Assembly: GCA_942492855.1 (NCBI GenBank) | Contig: OW818647.1 | Coordinates: 3,596,001 to 3,660,000, forward strand | Source: G963677485 sp942492855 | GTDB taxonomy: Bacteria; Armatimonadota; HRBIN16 | Direction: 5' to 3' | DNA length: 64,000 nucleotides | Shown here: positions 35,696-44,961 of the stretch, one piece after another | How the letters are laid out: each line of letters begins with the position of its first letter | Numbering within the stretch: the stretch's first letter is position 1 | Notes under the pieces: generated by a model | The model's input: the letters and a program-made list of their open reading frames with translations, nothing else | Database searches by the model: none | Told to the model about the DNA's origin: nothing | Translations under genes and position numbers: made by a program

Positions 35696-38600
35696 TAGTT
35701 GACTATTTATACCCGAGTATGGATCTTTTGAGCCAAGAATATGTGCTCATTCAAGCGTGGAAAAAGACGGCCTCTTACATCAGGTACCATAACTGGTATT
35801 CGGACACACTTGCTTTGGATATGGCCGCGGTTGATCTACCTCGTTTCCTAGCTGAAGTAGCAGAACATATTAAGTCGCCAGATCAATGGGCTAATGATCC
35901 ATTACGTATTGTCCCAGCACCAAAAAGCCAACCATGGCATATAGATCCGGATGCTAATGGTAGCCGATGGGTACCGGATGATGAGAACAGGGTAGCAGAA
36001 AAACTACGACCACTAGCTCATGTTAGCCTAAAAGATCAAGTAATCGCGACAGCTGTGATGTTATGTTTAGCAGACCGGGTGGAAACCCGTCAAGGCGATC
36101 CACGCAAGGACATCAGGAACCAAGATTTTCGAGCACAAGTGGTCTCCTATGGTAATCGTCTTTACTGTCATGATGTTTCCGATATATTACACCATACATG
36201 GGGATCTGGCAAGCTGTATCGTGCATATTACCAGGATTACCGTCGTTTTCTATCGAGACCTGACATTGTGGCAGACGAGTTGAAGGCGGTAGATCTCGAC
36301 ACCAATGGAAATACGCAAATTGTATTTGTCCATTCGGATTTGCGCCAGTTCTATGACAGAGTAAAGCCACCGATGTTAGCCCAGAAGATCGATGCACTCA
36401 AAATAACTGGGGACGATGAATTGTTTTTTGATTTTACTCATCGTCTTTTGAACTGGAATTGGGACACGAAAGATCAAAGTGAAGTCACTAGCCACGCTAA
36501 ACAGGCAGGATTATCCGATTTTTCAACAGTCGCGCTTCCTCAGGGATTAGTTGCCGCAGGGTTCTTTGCCAATGTGACATTGCTTGATTTCGACCAAAGC
36601 TTGCGAGATGCACTTCATAGCGAGATATCATCTGGGATCGTGCTAGAGGACGCTTGTAGATATGTTGATGATCTTCGCTTTGTTTTAACTGTTGATGGTG
36701 AACGCAGCCTGAACGATATCGAACAGAGCATGATAAGCTGGTTAAGGGATTTGTTGAGCGTCCATTCTACCGGACTAATGCCATCTGAAGATAAAACCAT
36801 TGCAGCACGTGTTGGTGGTGATGAACGACCTTTGGTGCTACAAAGTCGGAAGATAGACCGTATTCAACATGCGATTTCAGGCGGTTTTGATGTTGTCGGT
36901 GGTGACGCCATTATCGACTCTATTCAAGGACTGATAAGGTCACAACGGCTGTATTCAGACGATCGATCCAAGTTTACAGGTCTCCCATTTGTGCCCGTCG
37001 CAGATGTGCGTGATGCCACCGTCGCGAGGTTCGCGGCAGGACGATTTCGTAGCACATATCGCTCATTACGCCCGCTTTTATTGGGCCGTGATGTTGGTGA
37101 TGATACTTCAAGTGGTTCAATGGATATATATGAAAATTTACCTCGAACACAGGCTGAACTCGATGATGAAGCGCGAGCGTATGCTTTATACCTTATAGAT
37201 TGTTGGATCAAGGATCCATCTAATGTGCGTTTACTTCGCATCGGACTAGACCTCTGGCCTGATGTCGATGTAATAACGCGTGTTCTCTTACTATTACGAC
37301 CTTACACTAAGGTAGGCAAGGGCCAAACTGCAGCATGTCGTGTTGCATATTATTGTTTGGCCGAGATCTTCCGTGCAGGCGCTACAGAAACTGGAGTTGT
37401 CGCCGACAACGAATCCCTTCCAAAAGATATCAATATAGATGCTTACCGATCGGTTCTCATAGATGAAGCAATCACGATCATGTCGTTACCAACAGATTCG
37501 TTGCCATGGTATCTACAACAGCAAATTTTACTGTTCGTCGCATCCAATAATAAGCGCCTAGTTCCTATCGATACCACTAGTGCCTCACTAGAGACTGAAT
37601 TGTATATCCAGGTCATAATGTTCATGCGAGGTATGTTTCATGATCAAGACGCAGTAAAATTCGCCATTTATGCTATTTTGTCTCGTAGATCATTTCTCGA
37701 CAAGGATACTGCAGTAACTCTAGCAACCACGGCTATAACCACTCCTCGTTTAGAGGAAATCGCGAAACGCGATGTGTCCTTTGCTCTTGAAATACTAGAT
37801 TTAAAACCGGTGCTTCGCGATGATGTATCCATTCAAAAACATGTTGATCTATGCACGCCATCACGTCTAAAAGATAAAGATTGGGTAATTCTTACCGATG
37901 TGGTATTAAGTCCCACAACGAGTGACTCTATAAATAACGACATGCGAAACGAACTCGCGATACTAAGATTTGCTGCGAAGTTTTTAGAAATGAAGCGTGC
38001 ATCAGGGGCAGTCTCTCCTTGTGATGTAATGATCAAGCTTGCCAAATCCAATGATTCCACGACCGTCGTCGACGACCTTAAAATGATCCGTCGATCGCTT
38101 GCTTCAAATTCGATATATCAACCACCTTCTTGGTGCGCAAACAACGAGCGATGGCGCTTTCAGCTTGGCTACTTAATGCGTTTTATCTTGACGAAGCGAA
38201 TTGACATTACGCAAGGAGGGTATTCATCAGGTTGGAGGGGGAATACAGATTCATATCGGTCACCCGGATCACATTGGCTTCAACGAAAATACGGAATGTA
38301 TAGCGGTCACTCCGCGTATGGTGATGACTGGTTGCCGATCACGGAATGGACTGAGAAACTCATCTCAGCGTTGATTGCGTGGCCGGGCTGCAACATGTCG
38401 CCTGAAGTAGTCATGGTTAAGAGTGGCATAGATAATACAAGGAAGTATATTAATGCCCACCTTAGCATCATTGAGCAAGAGGTGGGCTCACAAAGCAAAG
38501 TTCTCATGTTACCCATGAGTGCACCGATACCCATAGCATCGACAACGAAGCGCATGTTACGTGCTTGTATTGTGCAGACTGTGCTGCCCAATATAACAGA

Positions 38601-39474
38601 CATTAAGCAGTGCCAAAATGATCTGACATTTTCGGATAAGAAGTTACGAGTACACCATCGAAACCACCTTTCGGCAGCATTAGCTGCAGTAAAACGAATG
38701 CTAGATTTACGTGAGACACATAAGGAGCATGATGGTCGCATCGACTGGCTGATTCTTCCGGAACTCTCCGTACATCCGGATGACGTGAAGACGCATCTAG
38801 TGCCATTTGCACGGGCTCATAAGGCCATAATCCTCGCAGGACTGACATATCAAGAGTTGTTTGCTGGGCAGCCATTAGTCAATTCTGCGATCTGGGTCAT
38901 ACCAACATTATCTCCAGAACATGGACTACAGATTGTTATACGAAGGCAAGGGAAATACCACTTGGCTCAGGCTGAAGACGGTTTGAATACTGTATCCAAA
39001 ATGCTCATGGGATTCAGGCCATGCCAATGGATTGTCAATTACGAGTGGATAAATCGACGATCTGGTGAGTGTATGTGTGACACATCCGATATTCGACCAC
39101 TAAAGCTGACCGCATCAATATGTTATGATGCTACCGATCTGGGAATCGTATCTGATCTTCGCAACCGATCCGATGTATACGCCATCCCTGCCTATAACAA
39201 AGATGTCCAAACATATGATAACTTAGGGGAATCCTTGCACTACCATATGTTCCAGATGGTTGTTGTAGTGAATAATGGAGTATATGGTGGAAGTAACGCT
39301 CATGCGCCATACAAAGAACACTTCAGAAAAAAAGTGTTCCATTTGCATGGACAACCCCAAGCATCTATTGCTTTCCTTGAGATCGAAGATATTCGGCAAT
39401 TTATATCACGTGTTAAAGACGCAAAAACGTCGGGTAATATAAAGTGGAAATATCCTCCGGCTGGAATAGAGTAG
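35692..39474 (+). CDS. Reverse transcriptase-nitrilase fusion (UG1/DRT type 1-like)
   Basis: The protein has 1260 residues. The RT part has motif A in HSDLRQFYDRV (about 214-224), motif B in LPQGLVAAGFFANV (about 282-295), and the catalytic YVDDLRF (about 321-327). The middle is mostly helical. The C-terminal 250 residues are nitrilase-like, with the full Glu-Lys-Cys triad in LILPELS (about 1023), RRQGKYHLAQAE (about 1087) and ASICYDATD (about 1143). RT-nitrilase fusions define the UG1 group of defence-associated reverse transcriptases (DRT type 1). It starts inside the methylase stop (ATGA), with a G-rich ribosome-binding site upstream, so it belongs to the same operon. Its DNA is more AT-rich than the methylase tail, which suggests separate origin. 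Confidence 0.9.
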   Translation: MIVDYLYPSMDLLSQEYVLIQAWKKTASYIRYHNWYSDTLALDMAAVDLPRFLAEVAEHIKSPDQWANDPLRIVPAPKSQPWHIDPDANGSRWVPDDENRVAEKLRPLAHVSLKDQVIATAVMLCLADRVETRQGDPRKDIRNQDFRAQVVSYGNRLYCHDVSDILHHTWGSGKLYRAYYQDYRRFLSRPDIVADELKAVDLDTNGNTQIVFVHSDLRQFYDRVKPPMLAQKIDALKITGDDELFFDFTHRLLNWNWDTKDQSEVTSHAKQAGLSDFSTVALPQGLVAAGFFANVTLLDFDQSLRDALHSEISSGIVLEDACRYVDDLRFVLTVDGERSLNDIEQSMISWLRDLLSVHSTGLMPSEDKTIAARVGGDERPLVLQSRKIDRIQHAISGGFDVVGGDAIIDSIQGLIRSQRLYSDDRSKFTGLPFVPVADVRDATVARFAAGRFRSTYRSLRPLLLGRDVGDDTSSGSMDIYENLPRTQAELDDEARAYALYLIDCWIKDPSNVRLLRIGLDLWPDVDVITRVLLLLRPYTKVGKGQTAACRVAYYCLAEIFRAGATETGVVADNESLPKDINIDAYRSVLIDEAITIMSLPTDSLPWYLQQQILLFVASNNKRLVPIDTTSASLETELYIQVIMFMRGMFHDQDAVKFAIYAILSRRSFLDKDTAVTLATTAITTPRLEEIAKRDVSFALEILDLKPVLRDDVSIQKHVDLCTPSRLKDKDWVILTDVVLSPTTSDSINNDMRNELAILRFAAKFLEMKRASGAVSPCDVMIKLAKSNDSTTVVDDLKMIRRSLASNSIYQPPSWCANNERWRFQLGYLMRFILTKRIDITQGGYSSGWRGNTDSYRSPGSHWLQRKYGMYSGHSAYGDDWLPITEWTEKLISALIAWPGCNMSPEVVMVKSGIDNTRKYINAHLSIIEQEVGSQSKVLMLPMSAPIPIASTTKRMLRACIVQTVLPNITDIKQCQNDLTFSDKKLRVHHRNHLSAALAAVKRMLDLRETHKEHDGRIDWLILPELSVHPDDVKTHLVPFARAHKAIILAGLTYQELFAGQPLVNSAIWVIPTLSPEHGLQIVIRRQGKYHLAQAEDGLNTVSKMLMGFRPCQWIVNYEWINRRSGECMCDTSDIRPLKLTASICYDATDLGIVSDLRNRSDVYAIPAYNKDVQTYDNLGESLHYHMFQMVVVVNNGVYGGSNAHAPYKEHFRKKVFHLHGQPQASIAFLEIEDIRQFISRVKDAKTSGNIKWKYPPAGIE

Positions 39475-39539
39475 CGATATTGGAAGTATATCGATGACCA
39501 TTGGGACACGACGATCGTTAGGCACGGAAGGACTATACG

Positions 39540-40733
39540 ATGGCTAATGAAGAACAACTGGCGATACTGAAACAGGGTGTAGAGGTATGGAATGATTGGC
39601 GGGGACAGAATCCTGATGAAGAGATTAACCTTAACGAGGCAAACCTTAGCGATACGATGCTTGATGAGGCCGATTTAAGCGGGGCAACCCTTGTCAAGGC
39701 TGACTTCACAAGAGCTGTGCTTACATCAGTAGACCTCAAAGGTGCAAAACTTAATGGCGCAATCCTTAGTGATTCTCACCTGCATGAAGCTGAGCTTGAT
39801 GGAGCTAACTTAAGCTATGCCGACCTTACTGGGGCAGACCTTAGCCAGGCTGAACTGGCAGGGGCCATATTGACCTTCGCAAACCTCAACGGAGCCAACC
39901 TCAGTGAATCGAACTTAAGCGGAGCGCAGCTTAACGGAGCACAACTCAGCGGAGCTGATCTACGCTGGTCGATACTCAATAAGACAGTCCTTACCGATGC
40001 TGACCTCACACGAGCCGATATGAGTTGGGCACATCTACTAGACGCTGACCTCAGTCAGGCTGATCTCCGTTGGGCAATCTTCCGTGAAAATCGCCTTCAA
40101 GGTGCACATTTCAACGGTGCTAACCTTAGTGGAGCTATCTTCAGTCAAGTTAACCTTAGTGGCGCGCACTTCAATGGAGCATGCCTAAATGCCGCTAATC
40201 TCCGCGAGGCATGCCTTGGCGATGTCGTTCTAATAGGAGCCGATCTTAGTGCCGCGGATGTGACTGATGTGGTATATGACCGAAAATTGATGGTTGGAAA
40301 CTACAAGGGCATTAGAGCCGATAGTTGTTACGGTGATGCCATTTTCAGGCGTGACGCTCAGGATCAAGACTATATCGATACACTCGCAACCAGATGCCGT
40401 AAAGGTTGGCGTAAGCACCTATTCAACATCTGGCGGTTGACAGACTATGGCCGCAGTATACCAAGTGTCGGGTGTGTTGCCTTAGGAATAGTGTCACTGT
40501 TTGGACTACTGTATGCAGCCTTTCCTGGCCTGGTAAACTATGGCACAACCGAACCAACATGGTTCGCACCATTCTACTATTCTGTAGTCATTTTCACGAC
40601 TCTTGGTTTTGGCGATGTGACTGCCAGTGGTATCCCTGGACAAATGGTGGTGGTTGGAGAGGTGATCTTGGGTTACGTGACGCTTGGTCTTGTGCTGTCG
40701 ATACTAGCCAACCAGGTGGCAAGACGGAGCTGA
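39540..40733 (+). CDS. Pentapeptide-repeat protein with C-terminal ion-channel pore
   Basis: The protein has 397 residues. The N-terminal LAILKQGVEVWNDWRGQNP element is followed by about 40 A(D/N)LXX repeats (residues 30-245), a linker with FRRDAQDQDYIDTL, one membrane helix (VALGIVSLFGLLYAAFPG), a pore loop with TTLGFGDVTA, and a final membrane helix. TTLGFGD matches the potassium-channel selectivity filter (TxGFGD). So it is a two-helix K+-channel-like pore fused to a beta-helix. GGAAGGA lies 7 bases before the ATG, and the gap to the RT gene is 65 bases, so it may share that transcript. A toxic pore used as an anti-phage effector is an inference. Confidence 0.85.
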   Translation: MANEEQLAILKQGVEVWNDWRGQNPDEEINLNEANLSDTMLDEADLSGATLVKADFTRAVLTSVDLKGAKLNGAILSDSHLHEAELDGANLSYADLTGADLSQAELAGAILTFANLNGANLSESNLSGAQLNGAQLSGADLRWSILNKTVLTDADLTRADMSWAHLLDADLSQADLRWAIFRENRLQGAHFNGANLSGAIFSQVNLSGAHFNGACLNAANLREACLGDVVLIGADLSAADVTDVVYDRKLMVGNYKGIRADSCYGDAIFRRDAQDQDYIDTLATRCRKGWRKHLFNIWRLTDYGRSIPSVGCVALGIVSLFGLLYAAFPGLVNYGTTEPTWFAPFYYSVVIFTTLGFGDVTASGIPGQMVVVGEVILGYVTLGLVLSILANQVARRS

Positions 40734-40780
40734 TTCTGAGGGTAACATCGATCGATTAGCGAAAGGATGGGTGGCACCGC

Positions 40781-42610
40781 ATGAAGATTGAGATACGGAA
40801 CAGATACGACGGTGTTATCATTGTCGCAGGCGAATATCTGGATATCAAAGAGGCGGTGGTTGCCCATAAGGCCAGCCTTAGCTTTGCCAATCTGCAAGGT
40901 GTGGATATGAGTGGTTCCGATTTATCTGATGCCAATCTACAAGAAGCCGACCTTCGCGGGGTTAATTTGAAAGGTGTAAGTCTACAACGAGCCAATTTGC
41001 ACTGGGCTATGATAGCTGGGGTTAACCTAAGTGATGCCAATCTGAGTGGAGCCGATCTGCGGAGTATACAAATAGGTTGTACTGACCAAAATGGTGAGTG
41101 TGATCCAGATTACGAGTTCTCCGAGTATGATGAAATATTGGCCAGTTTCAACAACGTAAATATGTCGGAATGTAATCTTTCTGGTGCTTACCTTTATAGC
41201 GCTGATCTCACTGGTGTCAACATGACCTGTGCTGATCTGTCTTACGCTAATTTGTGCTATGCTAATATGACAGGAGCCCATTTGGGTAAGGTGAATTTGG
41301 CAAACGCCAATCTCACATCTGCGGATTTTAGTAATGCTGACCTGTCTGGTGCCATCTATACCGGAGCAAATCTTTGCTCTGCCATACTACCCAAGGCAGA
41401 TATGGGCTCTGCCGATCTCGTTGGTGTTGACCTAAGCTATGCCAAGCTTCAAGGGGCTGATCTGAGCTCTGCAAATCTAACGGAAGCCAACTTGAGCTGG
41501 GCCAGTCTTGTCTATGCCGATTTGAGATCTGCCAAGCTAGTCAGAACCAATCTGCGTAGTGCCAATATGCATGGTGTCAATCTGGCAAATGCCGATCTAG
41601 GTGGCGCTGATTTAGGTGGTATGTGTTTAGAAAACGACGATGAGGATCAACTCAATCTATCAAATGCGAACTTGTCCAATGCCGTTTTGAGTTGCACCGA
41701 TCTACGTCGTACAAAACTGCTTGGTGCGAAAATAACAGGCATTGATCTCAGCCATGCGGATTTGTCCGGTCTCAACTTTAGCGGTGTTGACCTTTCTAGC
41801 GTTGACCTGAGTTTCGCGACACTCATTGGCGTTGATCTTCAGCATGCTGATCTGATCTCTGCTGATCTCTCACATGCCAACCTAAGTGGAGCCAATCTGC
41901 GCGACGCTAATCTTACCGACGCCACCCTTAGCGGTGCAGGGTTTGACGAGGATACCTATATGTTAGATGCCAACCTCACTCGCGTTGATCTGTCTGATAG
42001 TGACTTACTGGGTGTTCAATTGGGTGGTGCATGTCTGGTAGATGCAAATATGAACCGGGCGTATTTGGGTGGTGCTGGACTTTCTGGTGCCAATCTCAAA
42101 GGCGCCAATCTGCAAAATGCCTGTCTGCAAGGTGCCGATCTGACCGGAGCTGATTTATCCAATGCTGATCTGAGCAATACTGATCTATATGATACCCGAC
42201 TTAGCGAATCCGACCTTACTGGTGCCAGCCTGGCCGGCGTCGACCTGAGTGGTTCTGACCTATGTGGTTCCGATTTTAGTTATGCCGATCTGAAAGGCTC
42301 ATATCTTACCAATGTCAATCTGTCAGGCGCGAATCTGAGTAATGCAGACCTCACAGGTGCTTATCTGCACAGTGCCAATCTCGCAAATGCCGACCTCAAG
42401 TTTACGAATCTGCAAGGCGCCTACCTTCATAACTCCTGTCTCATAAATGCTGATCTTAGGGGAGCTAACCTGAACGCAACCTATCTGCGTGATGCAAAAC
42501 TAGATGGTGCCAATCTCCATGGTGCGTCACTACGAGGTGCTAATCTTAGATCTTCTGGTTTTCGCGAGGCCATATACAGTTTAGACGATCTCGAAGGTGC
42601 CGATTGGTAA
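40781..42610 (+). CDS. Long pentapeptide-repeat protein
   Basis: The protein has 609 residues. After about 30 residues of non-repeat N-terminus (MKIEIRNRYDGVIIVAGEYL) almost the whole chain is A(D/N)LXX pentapeptides, more than 100 in all, interrupted by short acidic insertions near residues 108-125 and 283-290. No membrane segment or enzyme domain is visible. It starts 47 bases after the channel gene with AGGATGGGTGG upstream, so co-transcription is likely. A long quadrilateral beta-helix of this size could be a scaffold or a DNA mimic. The function is unknown. Confidence 0.85.
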   Translation: MKIEIRNRYDGVIIVAGEYLDIKEAVVAHKASLSFANLQGVDMSGSDLSDANLQEADLRGVNLKGVSLQRANLHWAMIAGVNLSDANLSGADLRSIQIGCTDQNGECDPDYEFSEYDEILASFNNVNMSECNLSGAYLYSADLTGVNMTCADLSYANLCYANMTGAHLGKVNLANANLTSADFSNADLSGAIYTGANLCSAILPKADMGSADLVGVDLSYAKLQGADLSSANLTEANLSWASLVYADLRSAKLVRTNLRSANMHGVNLANADLGGADLGGMCLENDDEDQLNLSNANLSNAVLSCTDLRRTKLLGAKITGIDLSHADLSGLNFSGVDLSSVDLSFATLIGVDLQHADLISADLSHANLSGANLRDANLTDATLSGAGFDEDTYMLDANLTRVDLSDSDLLGVQLGGACLVDANMNRAYLGGAGLSGANLKGANLQNACLQGADLTGADLSNADLSNTDLYDTRLSESDLTGASLAGVDLSGSDLCGSDFSYADLKGSYLTNVNLSGANLSNADLTGAYLHSANLANADLKFTNLQGAYLHNSCLINADLRGANLNATYLRDAKLDGANLHGASLRGANLRSSGFREAIYSLDDLEGADW

Positions 42611-42739
42611 GGTGCTTGTGGGGGGCTATATGGTATTGAGAGCGACTGATGACGGAGCTGTGCAGTAAAGTGGATTGCAGAACAGGGGCAAGCAACCAGG
42701 TTATGTAATCCACTAGTATAGTTCAGGAGACAATATCGT

Positions 42740-44497
42740 ATGCTTGACAGCGGAACCTGGCTACCAAAATGCCTAAAATACTGGAATGCGCCATACGTTT
42801 CGGATACTGATGAACAAATCAGGATTGGTTATTTGTCGAGTGATCCTCGTGATGGAAATCCGGGTATGGTAATGATCCACACCGCTCTTGTCCCAATCAA
42901 TAGAGTTGATGAGGTTTTGAACGCACCGGGTGGAATAGGATGGACAGTCTCATGCTGGGGTCCTTTACCAGACGTTGATGAAGGTCAAACTTACGATTCT
43001 AGTATCTGGATTGCTGGACCCAACGGAGCGGGTGACAGACTAGAACCGCTTGTAGTGAGCTGGGAGATGCATAACAGGACAGTCATGATGCCGGATAATG
43101 GGATGTTGATGTGCTATGGTTTATGTCCGAGAGTCACGTCCGGTCCCGACACGATCATCTGGGATAATCCAGGTGGTCCTGATTACGACGTAGTCAAGGT
43201 TCAACCATTATCTCGATTCACTGTACCATCTAAGCATAGTGGCGCTTATGTCACGATTAGCAGACAGTATCTAGAAGACTACGCTTCTCTTAAGGGGTGT
43301 GCTGTTGTTGCTGTGTTCTACGAAGATCGCCATTGCACTTCAGATAATGATATAGACGAGCATGTAGATTGGCAGAAGGGCGCGTCATTCGATTTTCCGG
43401 GACGTAGACTTCAATTCACAGCAAACGAATATCACAAGGACAAGCCTGTCTTTTGTCGACTGTGGGGGCGCCAACTAGTGCTCATACCATCATGTCGGCC
43501 AGTGGCGATGAAGATCATGCCTGAGCTAGAGTGGCCTGGTTACCCGGGCGTGATGACAGAGCAGCGTGCTTCACAAATAGGTTTGTATCACTATGTATAT
43601 GTTTCGGATCAGGTTCTTGATGAATTCGAAGGGAACCCTGAATATGTTACCAACCCTGAGTATGGAAGTGTATATTATGATGGCCGGTGGTCTTTCCCAG
43701 AAGGCCACCGTGTTGGACGCGATTATGTAGCATATGATCTCCTCAGGCTCTACGAATGTTCTCCATTTATCATACAGCTCTTGCATCGCCACGCTGTCGA
43801 TGAAGGCTTAGTGAATGCCCAAGAGAAAGCTTTGGGGCAACAGAATATCGGCAAACGTGCATCTAGCTTGGTTCAGGCGTTCCTACAATTGGGAGACGAA
43901 CTTGCCCGGTTAGGTCGATGCCTTGGATTACCATTAACCGGCAAGGATTTAGTCACTTTTGATTTTGAGAACGTGAAGTATACCGGGTGGTGGAACATGC
44001 CTGAGTTGGCTCCGCTGGGATGGCGTGCATCTATCGATATGACATATAACGAGTTTCTTAGTCGTTGTTCGATAATCTACCAGATGATTGAAGGGATCGA
44101 TGAACGACAAATACGGTTGTTGCTGTGTAAGGTCGGTCTTCCTGAGGATAAACTAAGGGACTTTCGGTCAATTAAACTGTTTGCCTGCCTGATGAGTTGT
44201 TGCCAAATATCAAAAAAAACAGGTCTGGGAATATGTTCATCTGAGATCAGCATTCGTTGGGACAAAGATGCTCAACTTGAAGCACTTGATCCGTGGTTCG
44301 CTTTAGTTTGTCTGCGAAACACTTCGGATCATCTACGAAATGACGAGAGGAAGATAAGAGCGGCCCTCGACACCTTAGGAATACAGCAAAACTCAACGAA
44401 AGCAGGCTGGGGATTAGCACTAGACAAGGTCTACGATAAACTCACTGACAGCATTACGGAGCTGACAACGATGCTTAAGAACAGCGTGTTTGAGTGA
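42740..44497 (+). CDS. Hypothetical 585-residue protein in the island
   Basis: I do not recognise this protein. It starts at an ATG with AGGAG 9 bases upstream. The N-terminal half (1-330) is rich in Trp, Gly, Pro and Asp and looks like an all-beta or alpha/beta fold; its GYLSSDPRDGNPGMVMIHTAL and IWDNPGGPDYDVVKVQ segments show no known catalytic signature. The C-terminal part (about 350-585) is helical. There is no signal peptide or membrane segment. It sits between pentapeptide genes downstream of the defence operon, so it could be a sensor or effector of that system, but this is only positional inference. Confidence 0.7.
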   Translation: MLDSGTWLPKCLKYWNAPYVSDTDEQIRIGYLSSDPRDGNPGMVMIHTALVPINRVDEVLNAPGGIGWTVSCWGPLPDVDEGQTYDSSIWIAGPNGAGDRLEPLVVSWEMHNRTVMMPDNGMLMCYGLCPRVTSGPDTIIWDNPGGPDYDVVKVQPLSRFTVPSKHSGAYVTISRQYLEDYASLKGCAVVAVFYEDRHCTSDNDIDEHVDWQKGASFDFPGRRLQFTANEYHKDKPVFCRLWGRQLVLIPSCRPVAMKIMPELEWPGYPGVMTEQRASQIGLYHYVYVSDQVLDEFEGNPEYVTNPEYGSVYYDGRWSFPEGHRVGRDYVAYDLLRLYECSPFIIQLLHRHAVDEGLVNAQEKALGQQNIGKRASSLVQAFLQLGDELARLGRCLGLPLTGKDLVTFDFENVKYTGWWNMPELAPLGWRASIDMTYNEFLSRCSIIYQMIEGIDERQIRLLLCKVGLPEDKLRDFRSIKLFACLMSCCQISKKTGLGICSSEISIRWDKDAQLEALDPWFALVCLRNTSDHLRNDERKIRAALDTLGIQQNSTKAGWGLALDKVYDKLTDSITELTTMLKNSVFE

Positions 44498-44961
44498 TAT
44501 CACCGATGCTGGATGACATATATTTCAGACTGAAGTTGATGAATTAGCTTCGATATATGACCCTCTGTATCTGTCTGATCTGTATGGGCGGTAGAACCGT
44601 AGCGCCGTTGCAGATAACGGCTATAGTTGAAGCACAAACGTGTGTCGCTGCTTTGTTGATCGCCCGACTATAGAGATACACCATCATCCCCTCGATAGCA
44701 ATAACAACCCGTGTGACTGGATGCCCAACATGTCGGATCGTCTTGCTAAGATACATAGTCGGAAGCTGCTTGTCCATCGATATGACACTGCCCACACGAA
44801 TGCACTTGTCTAAGAACTCACAAAGGTATCAGGTTCGGTGCAGGTTCGCACTCGTGGTGATGTTATCCAACGATGGAAGCATCTCGTTGCGAAATCATGT
44901 ATAACGTTCATGAAGTATGATTTATTAACGCTGTCATTACATACGAATCTAGGAGCCCAAT
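44498..44961. other. Intergenic, nothing clear
   Basis: About 460 bases. Minus-strand frames here lack ribosome-binding sites and protein-like composition. The promoter for the second channel gene probably lies near the right end. No repeat or RNA gene is evident. Confidence 0.4.

Noticed and set aside
44544..44795. 83-codon minus-strand frame
   Set aside because: No ribosome-binding site and no protein-like pattern.
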